This document shows positions 25,849 to 34,442 of a stretch of DNA of 47,124 nt, piece after piece. The notes below the pieces were generated by a model. The model had not been told where the DNA came from, ran no database searches, and saw only the letters and a program-made list of their open reading frames with translations. Both the position numbers and the translations under genes were made by a program. The stretch spans positions 1 to 47,124 of the forward strand of contig JOHN01000059.1 of assembly GCA_000719695.1 (NCBI GenBank). Reading direction: 5' to 3'. Position 1 is the stretch's first letter. Each line of letters opens with the position of its first letter. Origin of the DNA: Streptomyces sp. NRRL F-6131 (lineage in GTDB: Bacteria > Actinomycetota > Actinomycetes > Streptomycetales > Streptomycetaceae).

Positions 25849-26246
25849 CCGAGCCCGGTCTCCTGCCTGCCCTGGAGCGGTACGCCGGAGGCATCGCCCC
25901 ACAGCTGAGGGCCCGCTTCGCCGACCTCCCGCACGCCCGCAGCCGGATCCGCTTCCTGTCCGCGGCCTACGGCCTGGTGGGTGCCGACCACCTGATCGCC
26001 GCGTACGACCAGCGGCTCGACGCCGACCGGGCCGAGGGTCTGCGCCTGATCGTGAACGGGCAGCTGCGGCGCGACTTCGCCGCCAACGGCGTCCCTCGGC
26101 GGGTGCTGCTGGTCCTCGAACCCGACTACCTGGTCCTGCTCACCGATCTCCTGGCTCTGCCGGAACGACCGGTTCTGCACTGGATCTCCGACCCGCACGG
26201 CTGGCCCCAGGCCGCCGCCGTGCTCGACGAATGGAGGTGGCCGTGA
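25845..26246 (+). pseudogene. DUF6884/YaaA-like protein lacking its N terminus
   Basis: The frame reads YAGGIAPQLRARFADLPHAR, then RIRFLSAAYGLVGADHLIAA and YDQRL, the hallmark of DUF6884-type proteins related to the YaaA/TGT-like fold, and ends VLDEWRWP. No usable start lies upstream because the frame begins at a stop inside the flavoprotein remnant; an internal GTG at 25977 would give only 89 residues. The stop overlaps the next start as TGATG, so it was the first gene of the operon. It is probably truncated by the same deletion that created the neighbouring fragment. Confidence 0.5.
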
Positions 26247-27283
26247 TGCACACCAGCCTCGCGGACACGCTCAAGTCCCAACCCAACACCCACCGGTACT
26301 TCACGACGGGGTTCACCGAGCGCACCGGTCTCGGCTGGCACCAGCCCACCCCGGCGGGCGCCGGCGTCGGCCACGCGCTGTCGGTCGTGATCCCGGCCCG
26401 TAGCACCGCCTACGCCCTGCCGGCGGTTCTGGACGCGATCACCGCCCAGCAGCGCGCGGCCGACGTGGAGGTGATCCTGGTCGACGACGCCTCCACGGAC
26501 GCGACGTTCGACATCGCCCGCCGGCACCCGGCCGTCACCACCGCGGTGCGCCTCGCCGAGCGGCGCGGCTCGGCCACCGCACGGAACGTCGGTGCCCGGC
26601 TCGCCCAAGCCCCGACGGTCCTGTTCGTCGACGCGGACATGGTGCTGCCCTCACACGTGTTCGCCGACTTCGCGGCCCGCGCCGCAGCCGACACCGTGCT
26701 GACCGGGTTCCGGCACAACGTCCCCTACCAGGCTTCGCCCCTCGGCCGGCCGCTGCTGCCCGACGGGCCGCCGCTCCTCACTGCCGACCACCGCGTCACC
26801 TGGAAGCCCCCCGTGGGCACGGTCCTGCCGTACTCGGGCATCACGCTCACCGACGAGCTGGACGGACGCCCGCTGGACGCCACCGACGACTTCCAGAACC
26901 TCGGGTACGGACGCTCCTACTACGACTGGGACCTGCCCAGGATGGCCGTCACGGCGCTGCTCGCCGTTCCGCGCGAGCAACTGCTGGACGTCGGCGGCTT
27001 CGACGAGGAGTTCGGTGCGCTGGGCTGGGGCATGGAGGACACCCATCTCGGCGCGGCCCTGATCGCCGCCGGCTGCCTCGTCATCCCGCTGCGCTAGGCC
27101 GTCGGGTACCACCTCGACCCACCGGACGCCGCCGACCAGTGGCAGAGCAAGCTCGCCGGCTGGCCCAGGACGCTCGCCCACTACCGCCGCCTGCTGGCCC
27201 TGCCCTCACCCACCGGGCGCGGGCACGCCTTCGCCACCACCACCGACAAGCACCTGACCGACGCCGAGGTGATCACCCGATGA
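26246..27283 (+). pseudogene. GT2 glycosyltransferase with an in-frame amber codon at position 284
   Basis: Encodes a GT-A type glycosyltransferase: LSVVIPARSTAYALPAVLDA near residue 47, VILVDDASTDATFDIARRHP, the metal-binding LFVDADMVLPS and the galactosyltransferase-type motif FDEEFGALGWGMEDTHLGAA. A TAG at 27095-27097 ends the protein after IPLR. The same frame continues AVGYHLDPPDAADQWQSKLA and on for 61 codons to a TGA at 27281 that overlaps the next ATG by four bases, as the other junctions of this operon do. The original codon was probably CAG. The catalytic core is intact, so a shortened protein of 283 residues might retain activity. GGAGG precedes the ATG. Confidence 0.8.
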
Positions 27284-28227
27284 TCCGTACGTTCGCCGCC
27301 GCCACGTTCGCCGGCACCACCGTGGTGCACGACCCGGCGGTCGGCACCAACCACCTTCCGCCCCAGCCCCTCCCCACCGGCTGCGTCGCCCTCGACGACC
27401 AGCAGGTCGCCGCCTGGCCCCAGCCCGACCCGGCCGACCTCGCTCTCGACTACCCGCTGAGCATGTGCTGGTCCCCGGTCGTGCGCTGCAATCTGGACTG
27501 CCCGCACTGCCTCGACGACAAGAGCGTCCGCGAGTCCACCGTGGGCGAGCGGCTGACCCTGGCCGCGCACATCGCCGCTTCGGGTGTCCTGGGCGTCGAC
27601 ATCTCCGGCGGCGAGCCCCTTCTGCTGCGTGATCTGCCCGACCTCGCCCGGGCGATCCGCCGACAGGGCACCAGCGTCGTCAGCTGCACCACCAACGGCT
27701 GGCACCTCGCCCGCCGCGCCGGGGAACTCGCTGACGCCCTCGACGCGATCCGGGTCTCCCTCGACGGCGCCACCGAAACCACCCACGACACCTGGCGCGG
27801 CGAGGACAGCCACCGCCACGCCATCACGGGCATCCACGCCGCCGTGGACGAAGGCCTGTTCGTCCAGCTCCAGATGGTCCTCATGCAGTCCAACAAGCAC
27901 GAGGCCCAGGTGCTGCTCGACCTCGCCGACCGCCTCGGCGCCGGCGGGGTGACCTTCCTCCAGATGCTCCCCATCGGCTCCGGCGCCGCACTCGCCGCCG
28001 AGCAGATGCTCACCGACGAACAGGCCCAGGAGACCGTCGCACCGCTCACCGTCCCCGACGGCGTCCGGGTCCGGCTGCGCACCCGCACCAGCGCCGGCGG
28101 CTTCACCGTCCTGCGCGCCGACGGCTATGCCTGGCGCAACACCCGAGGTGCCACCGGCATCTCCGCGTTCGTCCCCGTCACCGGCCCCGCCGACCTGCGT
28201 TTGCCCACCCCAGGGAGCGCCTCATGA
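27280..28227 (+). CDS. Radical SAM protein of unknown substrate
   Basis: 315 residues. After a 60-residue N-terminal extension comes the cluster motif CNLDCPHC with cysteines 70, 74 and 77 (CX3CX2C), then GVLGVDISGGEPLLLRDLPD for SAM binding and a SCTTNGWHLARRAGELADAL segment as in MoaA/PqqE-type enzymes. No extra cysteine-rich SPASM domain is visible at the C terminus, and the length is short for peptide-maturing types. The ATG overlaps the previous stop by four bases and has GAGGTGAT upstream. It shares an operon with two glycosyltransferases and a phosphoribosyltransferase; the reaction cannot be assigned. Confidence 0.85.
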   Translation: MIRTFAAATFAGTTVVHDPAVGTNHLPPQPLPTGCVALDDQQVAAWPQPDPADLALDYPLSMCWSPVVRCNLDCPHCLDDKSVRESTVGERLTLAAHIAASGVLGVDISGGEPLLLRDLPDLARAIRRQGTSVVSCTTNGWHLARRAGELADALDAIRVSLDGATETTHDTWRGEDSHRHAITGIHAAVDEGLFVQLQMVLMQSNKHEAQVLLDLADRLGAGGVTFLQMLPIGSGAALAAEQMLTDEQAQETVAPLTVPDGVRVRLRTRTSAGGFTVLRADGYAWRNTRGATGISAFVPVTGPADLRLPTPGSAS

Positions 28228-28781
28228 CCGACGCCCCCTACGCCGCGAGGCGGGTCTTCACCCAGCACGTCCCGTTCGCGCCCACGCGCTACCAGTGCTT
28301 CGACGCGGCCAGGCTCCTCGCCGAGTCCCTCGTCGGGACCGACCCGGAGGTGACCTGCGTGATCGGCATCGCCTCCGGCGGGATCGAACCGGCCCGCCTC
28401 ATGGCCGACTACCTCAAGGTGCCCTTCCATTCGGTCACCGCCAAGCACAACAAGAGCGACGCGCCGTGGCAGCAGGCCACCGGCAGCGTCGACGTCGTGG
28501 TCGACGGCACCCTTCCCGACTGCTTCGTCGGCACGGTGCTGCTCGTCGACGACATCGCCGGCACCGGAGCGACGTTCTCCGCCGTCTCCGAGGCGCTGAG
28601 CGGGCGACTCGACGACGGTGCCGCGATCATGTCGGCGGCGCTGTTCCGCAACCGCGGCTGCACGCAACCGCCGAACCGGTGGGCCTGGACCGTCAACGAC
28701 TGGGTCGTCTTCCCCTGGGAGCGTCCGCACGACGGCCCGACCCAGCCGCTCCCGCTCTTGCGACAGGTGTGCGCCCGATGA
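28224..28781 (+). CDS. Type I phosphoribosyltransferase-like protein
   Basis: 185 residues. The PRPP-binding loop VLLVDDIAGTGATFSAVSEA lies at about residues 108-127. Upstream is the CVIGIASGGIEPARLMADYL strand-loop typical of the PRTase fold, and an aromatic C-terminal hood ending WTVNDWVVFPWERP. Family members act on nucleobases or regulate transcription; the substrate here is unknown. Both its start and its stop overlap neighbours by four bases (ATGA), so it is tightly coupled to the radical SAM and GT4 genes. Confidence 0.85.
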   Translation: MTDAPYAARRVFTQHVPFAPTRYQCFDAARLLAESLVGTDPEVTCVIGIASGGIEPARLMADYLKVPFHSVTAKHNKSDAPWQQATGSVDVVVDGTLPDCFVGTVLLVDDIAGTGATFSAVSEALSGRLDDGAAIMSAALFRNRGCTQPPNRWAWTVNDWVVFPWERPHDGPTQPLPLLRQVCAR

Positions 28782-29911
28782 TCGGCCACGCCTCCTCTCG
28801 CGGAGTCCTGCTGATCCTCGTCTCCTGGACTCCCGACGCCCCGGCCGGGATCGAACGCGCGACGGCCGCCCTGGCCGTCGGCCTCGCGCGGAACGGCCAC
28901 CGGCCCGTCATCGCGACCGCCGCGCCTCAGCCCGGTCACCCTGGCCTTCCCGGTGTCGCCATCGCCCGTCTGCGGCTCGACGGTGTCCATTTCCCGTGCG
29001 ACGACGCCGTACTGCGGCGCGCCGTCACCCAGCAGGACGCCGCGCTGACCCGTCAGATCCGGGACCTGATCACCGAACACCGCATCGACACCGTCCTGTT
29101 CACCGACGCGCTCTGGGGGCTCGGCCGCCTGCGCGGCGACATCCCCGGCCACGTCCGCCGAGCGCTCGCCGCCCACGTCAAACCGCACACCCTCGACGCG
29201 GGTCCCGCACTCGCCCGCGCCACCCGCGTCCTCGTGCCCTCCGCGGTCGTCCGCGACGAGCTCGCCGGCTGGAGCACCCGCCCTGTCCGCGTCGTACCCA
29301 ACGCACTCCTGGCCGACGCCTCAGTGGCCCTGCCTCCGCCGTCCCGCCGCGAACAGCTGCGCCGCAGGGGCCCGGTGCGCGTCCTCGCGCGGCTCGGACC
29401 GGAGAAGGGCGTACTCGACCTCCTGGAGGCCGCCTCCGGCTGGGACCGGCCGGTCGAGGTGGCGCTCGCCGAGGCCGGGTTCGAGGCCTGCGAGGGCTCG
29501 CAGTCCGAACTCCTCCTCCACTGCCGCGAGGTGGCGGCCCGCACGCCTGGCGTCCACCTGCGTGGGGCGCTGGCCTGGGAGGAGGTGCTGCCCTGGCTCG
29601 CCGGGGCGGCCGTCGTGATCGTTCCCAGCCACCAGGAGACCTTCGGCCTGGTGGCGCTCGAGGCGATGAGCGTCGGCACTCCGGTCGTCGCCTACCGTGT
29701 CGGCAACCTGCCGGACCTGATCGGCCCGACGGGCCACGGCGACCACCTGCTCGTCGACCACGACAAGGGGCTGGCCGCCCTCCACAAGGCGGCACAAACC
29801 CTGCTGGAAGATGACATACTGTACGCCGCGACTACACAGACCGTGTATCGGCGGGCGGCCGCGTTCGAGCCCCGCCGAATCGCTGACTTCTTTCTGGAGG
29901 CGGTGTCGTGA
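28778..29911 (+). CDS. GT4-family glycosyltransferase
   Basis: 377 residues with a GT-B fold. The N-terminal half opens LILVSWTPDAPAGIERATAA. The linker region has VRVVPNALLAD and RVLARLGPEKGVLDLLEAAS. The donor-binding C-terminal half has IVPSHQETFGLVALEAMSVG followed by TPVVAYRVGNLPDLI, the EX7E motif of retaining GT4 enzymes. No signal peptide or membrane helix, so it acts in the cytoplasm, probably using a nucleotide sugar. ATGA overlap with the PRTase gene; the exonuclease gene begins at its stop codon. Confidence 0.9.
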   Translation: MIGHASSRGVLLILVSWTPDAPAGIERATAALAVGLARNGHRPVIATAAPQPGHPGLPGVAIARLRLDGVHFPCDDAVLRRAVTQQDAALTRQIRDLITEHRIDTVLFTDALWGLGRLRGDIPGHVRRALAAHVKPHTLDAGPALARATRVLVPSAVVRDELAGWSTRPVRVVPNALLADASVALPPPSRREQLRRRGPVRVLARLGPEKGVLDLLEAASGWDRPVEVALAEAGFEACEGSQSELLLHCREVAARTPGVHLRGALAWEEVLPWLAGAAVVIVPSHQETFGLVALEAMSVGTPVVAYRVGNLPDLIGPTGHGDHLLVDHDKGLAALHKAAQTLLEDDILYAATTQTVYRRAAAFEPRRIADFFLEAVS

Positions 29912-30774
29912 TGCCCGAAACCCCAGCTACCCCTGCTCCGTTGCTGCTCGTGGACGGGTTCAACCTTCTGTGGGCCGGCACCTTCGGGTTCCCCGCTCCG
30001 ATCTTCTCCCGTGACAAGACCCGCGAGCTGACCGGACTGTTCGCATTCTTCGCCCTGCTGCGCGCCACGGTCCGCGACGACCTCGACGTCGCGGAGCCCG
30101 AGGTCCTGGTGGTCTTCGACGGCGAGCACGGCTCCGCCGACCGCGCGGCTGCCGACCAGGAGTACAAGGCGAACCGGGAGGCGACGCCGGAGGCGCTCAA
30201 GCCGCTGCAGTTCCTCGCCGCGGTGAAGGACGGGCTGGACGCGCACGGGATCCGGTGGGTCGAGATCGACGATGCCGAAGCCGACGACGTCATCGCCACC
30301 CTCGCCACCCGGGCGGCGGATTCCCGTCCGGTGCTGATCATGTCGCGCGACATGGACTACTACCAGCTCCTCGGCGGACGCGTGCGCATCCTCAACCGCT
30401 CCCGGAAGTCGTCCCAGCGGATCATCACCGCCGCCGAGGTCATCACCCGGTTCGGCGTCACCCCCGACCAATGGCCGGCCTTCCGCGCCCTGACCGGCGA
30501 CAAGTCCGACAACATCCCCGGCGTGCGGGGCATCGGCCCGAAGGTTGCCGCCACCCTGCTGCGCGACGGCTTGCGGCTGTGCGACCTGCCCGAGTCCGGA
30601 CGGCTGACGGGCGCCAAGGGCACGGCGATCACCACCGCCTGGGCCGACGTGCTCCGCTGGGAGGCGATGATCACTGTGCACCGCGACCTGGCCGTGCCCG
30701 TCACCCCCGCCGGCCTGGCGAGCCCCCAGCTTCCGAAGCCCGCCGACGTCGTCGAGAAGCTGGGGCTGTGGTAG
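29908..30774 (+). CDS. 5'-3' exonuclease (FEN / Pol I N-terminal type)
   Basis: 288 residues. The metal-binding aspartate motifs of the flap-endonuclease family are all present: LLLVDGFNLLW, LVVFDGEHGSADR, EYKANRE, IDDAEADDVIATLA and IMSRDMDYYQLL, followed by the helix-hairpin-helix TGDKSDNIPGVRGIGPKVAA. It is the size of a free-standing exonuclease with no polymerase domain. It starts at GTG 29908 (GTGA overlap) or ATG 29911, with GGAGG upstream. Such an enzyme inside an operon of sugar-transfer genes is unexpected and suggests that the operon product is nucleic-acid related, or that the enzyme has been repurposed. Confidence 0.9.
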   Translation: MMPETPATPAPLLLVDGFNLLWAGTFGFPAPIFSRDKTRELTGLFAFFALLRATVRDDLDVAEPEVLVVFDGEHGSADRAAADQEYKANREATPEALKPLQFLAAVKDGLDAHGIRWVEIDDAEADDVIATLATRAADSRPVLIMSRDMDYYQLLGGRVRILNRSRKSSQRIITAAEVITRFGVTPDQWPAFRALTGDKSDNIPGVRGIGPKVAATLLRDGLRLCDLPESGRLTGAKGTAITTAWADVLRWEAMITVHRDLAVPVTPAGLASPQLPKPADVVEKLGLW

Positions 30775-31388
30775 CCGACTCGGTGCCGAGCTCGGTCCTG
30801 GCCGTCTTCGCACACCCCGACGACGCCGAACTGTGGGCCGGCGCCACCCTCGCGCTCCACGCCAGGTACTCCCCCGTCACCATCGCCGTCCCGCACCGCG
30901 ACGACGTCCGCGACGCCGAGGCCCGCAGGGGCGCCGCACTCCTCGGCGCCGACCTGCACCAGGTTCCCCGGCTCGACCGCGCCCTGCTGCAGCGACTGCT
31001 GCTGGATGAGCGCCCGGAGATCGTCATCACCCACCCGCTCGACGACGTCCACCCCGAACACCGGGCCGTCGCCGCCGCCGTGCTCGCGGCCGTCCCCGAG
31101 CCCCGGATCACCACCGGCCGCCCGAGCCGCTTCTACACCTGCGACACCTACAACTCGCTCACCCTCGACGGACCGGTGCGCGCCGACGTGATCGTGGACG
31201 CCACCGCGACCTTCGGCACCAAGATGGCCGCCCTGCGAGAGCACGCGAGCCAGCCGATCGAGCAGCACTTCGGCCCCATGGCCGAGACCCTCGGCCGGCT
31301 CTGGGGCGCCCGGATCGGCACCGCGTACGCGGAGGCGTTCACCGCCGTCCCGATCCTCGGCTGCCTGCCCGGCGCCGCACACCTCTGA
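30768..31388 (+). CDS. PIG-L family deacetylase
   Basis: 206 residues. The zinc-binding motif AHPDDAELWAGATLALH is at about residues 15-31 and the second site HPLDDVHPEHRAVAAAVL in the middle, as in MshB and LmbE-type N-acetyl-glucosamine or glycoside deacetylases. It starts at a GTG seven bases inside the exonuclease stop region, so it is co-translated. With a GT4 enzyme in the same operon it recalls the MshA-MshB pair of mycothiol synthesis, in which a GT4 adds GlcNAc and a PIG-L removes the acetyl group. A similar two-step is plausible here. Confidence 0.9.
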   Translation: MVADSVPSSVLAVFAHPDDAELWAGATLALHARYSPVTIAVPHRDDVRDAEARRGAALLGADLHQVPRLDRALLQRLLLDERPEIVITHPLDDVHPEHRAVAAAVLAAVPEPRITTGRPSRFYTCDTYNSLTLDGPVRADVIVDATATFGTKMAALREHASQPIEQHFGPMAETLGRLWGARIGTAYAEAFTAVPILGCLPGAAHL

Positions 31389-31439
31389 CGCGCTGCTTCC
31401 GCAGCCCATCCAGCGTCAACTCACCCCAAAGGGATGACC

Positions 31440-32030
31440 ATGACGTCCATACCCGTGCAATCCCGACGACGCCCCGTCGACCGCCCGCGAGTCGAAGCGC
31501 TCACCCGCCAACTCCTGCTCGCCCTCGGGGAGGATCCCGACCGCGACGGCCTCAAGGACACGCCCCGCCGCTTCGCCGACTGGTGGGGCGAGTTCCTCGA
31601 CCACGACCCCGGCCGGCTCGACACCAGCTTCGAGGCAAGCCAGTACGGCGAGTTCGTCCTGCTGACCGGAATCGAGGCATGGAGCGTCTGCGAGCACCAC
31701 CTGCTCCCGTTCCGCCTCGACGTCTCCATCGCCTACGTCCCGGACACCGCCGTCCTCGGCCTGTCCAAGCTGGTGCGGCACCTGGAGGTCCACGCCCACG
31801 CCCTCCAGCTCCAGGAACGCGTCACCCACGACGTCGCGCACGACGTCGCCAAGGCCACCGGCACGGACGACGTCGCCGTCTTCACCGTCGGCGAGCACCT
31901 GTGCATGAGCATGCGCGGCGTCAAGGCCACCACGGTCCGCACCACCACCGCGTGCCGGCTCGGCCGCACCGAGAGCGACCCCGACCTGGCCGCCCGGATC
32001 GAACGCCTCGCGCTCCCCGGCCGCACGTGA
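31440..32030 (+). CDS. folE: GTP cyclohydrolase I
   Basis: 196 residues; opens GTP to 7,8-dihydroneopterin triphosphate and formate. Zinc ligands are C84 and H87 in CEHHLLPF and C155 in HLCMSMRGV. The substrate segment GLSKLVRHLEVHAHALQLQE is also present. The ATG at 31440 is preferred to the ATG at 31434 because AAAGGG lies 8 nt upstream of it. It follows the PIG-L gene by 51 bp and is likely part of the same operon. It lacks neighbours such as folP or folK, so it may be a second, pathway-specific copy supplying a pterin or deazapurine precursor rather than the housekeeping folate enzyme. Confidence 0.92.
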   Translation: MTSIPVQSRRRPVDRPRVEALTRQLLLALGEDPDRDGLKDTPRRFADWWGEFLDHDPGRLDTSFEASQYGEFVLLTGIEAWSVCEHHLLPFRLDVSIAYVPDTAVLGLSKLVRHLEVHAHALQLQERVTHDVAHDVAKATGTDDVAVFTVGEHLCMSMRGVKATTVRTTTACRLGRTESDPDLAARIERLALPGRT

Positions 32031-32266
32031 CCAGCTGGGCCGAACCGGGCGGAGTCCGGCCCAGGCCGGTGCCCTGCACGGCCCGAGGCGCTGCGCCGTC
32101 CGATCCACTCACCGGCGCCCACCGGGACCACCAGCTGCGCGACGACGCCACGATCGTGCCGGCGGAGTGACACCCGGACCGCACCGGAGGCGGACCCGGC
32201 GGCCGCGGCGGCGCCGAGCTTGCCCCGGGCCGGGCCTCCCGGTTCGGGTGCGGCTCCCGGCCGGGG

Positions 32267-32701
32267 CTACGGCTCCAACAGCCGCTCCAGCACCCGCCCG
32301 AAGACCAGCCGGGCGGCGGACGCGACGAACGGGTCGGTGAAGCCGGGAAGCCCGGTGATCCGCAGCTCCTCCGACCAGGTGACCGCGCTCCCGCCGCCCG
32401 CTTCCCGGACCCGCAGCACGGCCCCGCCGCGCACCGGGCGGCCGCGTTTGGCGAGCCGGCAGAGCCCGTCGCGGCCCGGTCCGGGCGGTACCAGCTCGAC
32501 GATCTCCATCGGGTCGTCGAAGCCCAGCGGCCCCAGGGAGGTGCGCGCGAGGACGAGGTCGCCGACCTCCCGGCCGGTCCCGCGGGCGACACCGACCCGG
32601 GTGAACGGCACCCGCTCCCCGTGCCGGGGCCAGGCGGTCAGCCGCTCCCAGCAGTCGGCCGGGGGCAGCGACGAGCAGCGGGTCAGCACGAAACGAGCCA
32701 T
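32267..32701 (-). CDS. SRPBCC-type lipid/polyketide-binding fold protein
   Basis: 144 residues. The N terminus ARFVLTRCSSLPPADCWERL followed by TAWPRHGERVPFT, a central EIVELVPPGPG strand and a long C-terminal helix (GFTDPFVASAARLVFGRVLE) match the START/SRPBCC proteins common in streptomycetes. The ligand is unknown. The start ATG is chosen where homologues begin; a weak GGTGGT lies upstream. It is on the opposite strand to its neighbours and has no visible operon partner. Confidence 0.75.
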   Translation of the reverse strand: MARFVLTRCSSLPPADCWERLTAWPRHGERVPFTRVGVARGTGREVGDLVLARTSLGPLGFDDPMEIVELVPPGPGRDGLCRLAKRGRPVRGGAVLRVREAGGGSAVTWSEELRITGLPGFTDPFVASAARLVFGRVLERLLEP

Positions 32702-33101
32702 GCGGACCACCGTAGCGCCGCCCGGTCCCCGGAGGACCACCCACGCCGCCAGGAGTCGGCCCCGCAGGTCCCGGCGAGGTCGACACTGATTGCCAGGGCT
32801 CAGGATCTGGGTGCGCGGCGCTACCGCCTGGACCTCGACCCTCCGCCGCTCTCACCCGTAGCGGTCGGCCTCCGCGCGAACGTCGCCGTCGACCCTCGTT
32901 GCACAAGCACGATCAACCACCTCGTGCGCTGCAGTGGACCAACTCGGATGCCGCTGGACGCGCCGATCATGCGTGAAACTTTCAGCAAAATATTTCACAC
33001 TTGGTGGTCCATTCATCCGGTCGTCGACCATCGGACGCCGGATGTCCTCCCTTGCTTGGAACGGTCGTGACCCAGGTCAACGCCTCCAAGGAGAGAAACA
33101 C
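32702..33101. other. Intergenic region upstream of the phytase gene
   Basis: About 400 bp without a supported gene. The last 150 bp contain an AT-rich patch around 32980-33002 (AAAATATTTCACACTTGG), unusual for this genome and probably part of the phytase promoter or a regulator site. Phosphate-box direct repeats were looked for and not convincingly seen. Confidence 0.4.
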
Positions 33102-34388
33102 ATGACGATACGTCGGGCAGGACGTGTATCCGCGGCCGCAGTGGGCGCGATGGTGGCGGTCACCGCCGCACTGCCGGCTCAGGCCTCCGGCCTTCCGGAG
33201 GTCCACCCCCGCGCAGAGACCGCGGCCCTCTTCGACGACAAGGCCGGTGGCGGTGCCAATGCGGACGATCCGGCAATCTGGCGCAACGCAGCGGACCCGG
33301 GCCGCAGCCTGGTGATCGCCACCGCCAAGAAGGGCGGTCTGCGGGTCTACGACCTGGACGCACGCGAGGTCCAGTCGATCCCGGCCCCGGCCGGCCCCGG
33401 GGCGGGTGACGCCGCAGGACGCTTCAACAATGTCGACCTGGTGCAGGGCATGCCGCTGGCCGGCGGTCGCGCGGATCTTGCGGTGGTGAGCGACCGGGGC
33501 AACGACCGACTGCGGATCTACCGCATCGACCGGGACCGGGCCGGTGGCCCGCTCGCCGACGTCACGGACCCCGGGGTGCGACCGGTGTTCTCCGTCGACC
33601 AGGCCGAGGTCAACGAGCAGCGGACCGCCTACGGATTGGCGACCTGGACCGATCGGAAGTCCGGCCGCTCCTACGCGCTGGTCAGCCAGCGCAACCGCAC
33701 CCGGGTCGCACTGGTGGAGCTGATCTCGACCCCCGGCGGCACCGTCGACTACCGCACCGTACGCACGCTCGACCTTCCGTCCTCCTTCCCGCTGCCCAAC
33801 GGCACGTCGTGGACACCGTGCGGGGAGCCCGGCGAGCTGCCCCAGGTCGAGGGCATGGTGGTCGACCCCGCGGACGGCACACTGTACGCCGGCCAGGAGG
33901 ACGTCGGAATCTGGCGGATGCGCGCCGACCTCACCGGGGCACCGGAGCTGATCGACAAGGTGCGTGAGTACGGCGTTCCCGCCACGTACGACGCGGCGAC
34001 CGAGGAGTGCACTGCGGGAGCCGACCCCGGCTTCGGCGGCAAGCACCTGACGGCGGATGTCGAGGGCCTGACCCTGCTGACCGAGCCGGACGGGGACGGC
34101 TACCTCCTCGCGTCCAGCCAGGGGGACAACACGTTCGTGGCGTACGACCGCGAGCGCGACGAGGACAACGAGTTCGAGGGAGCCTTCCGGATCACGGCCG
34201 CGTCGACGGTGCTCGACGGCTCCGAGGTCTGTGACGGTGCCGCCGTGCTCAACGCCCCCCTCGGCAAGCGGTACCCCAAGGGCCTGATGGTCGTCCAGGA
34301 CGGACAGGAGACACCCAACGCCAGCGGCCGCGAGGCCACCGGTTTCAAGTTCGTCGACCTGCGCGACGTTCTGTCCGCCCTCGACTGA
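33102..34388 (+). CDS. Secreted beta-propeller phytase
   Basis: 428 residues including a Sec signal peptide (about 1-29, ending AQA-SG). The mature enzyme shows BPP family motifs: the start ADDPAIWRNAADPGRSLVIA, KKGGLRVYDLDAREVQSI, FNNVDLVQG, VVSDRGNDRLRIYRID, a DVEGLTLL segment and the end GFKFVDLRDVL. It would release phosphate from phytate outside the cell using calcium. AAGGAG precedes the ATG. A strong hairpin follows the stop, so it is a single-gene transcript. Confidence 0.93.
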   Translation: MTIRRAGRVSAAAVGAMVAVTAALPAQASGLPEVHPRAETAALFDDKAGGGANADDPAIWRNAADPGRSLVIATAKKGGLRVYDLDAREVQSIPAPAGPGAGDAAGRFNNVDLVQGMPLAGGRADLAVVSDRGNDRLRIYRIDRDRAGGPLADVTDPGVRPVFSVDQAEVNEQRTAYGLATWTDRKSGRSYALVSQRNRTRVALVELISTPGGTVDYRTVRTLDLPSSFPLPNGTSWTPCGEPGELPQVEGMVVDPADGTLYAGQEDVGIWRMRADLTGAPELIDKVREYGVPATYDAATEECTAGADPGFGGKHLTADVEGLTLLTEPDGDGYLLASSQGDNTFVAYDRERDEDNEFEGAFRITAASTVLDGSEVCDGAAVLNAPLGKRYPKGLMVVQDGQETPNASGREATGFKFVDLRDVLSALD

Positions 34389-34399
34389 TCCGCCCCTCT

Positions 34400-34442
34400 G
34401 TGCTTCCCGGGCCGCGGCTCTCCACCGCGGCCCGGGAAGCAC
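34400..34442. terminator. Strong hairpin terminator after the phytase gene
   Basis: Perfect 18-bp stem (34400-34417 with 34425-34442) and a 7-nt loop CTCTCCA, 11 bp after the stop codon. No T-run, as usual for this group. Confidence 0.85.

Noticed and set aside
25010..28227. RiPP cluster made of the 50-residue peptide and the radical SAM gene
   Set aside because: The peptide is on the opposite strand 2 kb away, lacks a core rich in Cys, Ser or Thr, and the radical SAM protein has no visible SPASM or leader-binding domain.
27280..32030. Queuosine or preQ0 pathway from folE plus radical SAM
   Set aside because: The radical SAM motif is CX3CX2C and not the QueE type, and no queD-like or queC-like gene is present. 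Only GTP cyclohydrolase I fits.
32096..32170. Short stretch ending AHRDHQLRDDATIVPAE, similar to the C terminus of SpoIIE-type phosphatases
   Set aside because: Only about 20 residues match and no upstream domain is present. It could be a remnant, but it is too short to support as a feature.
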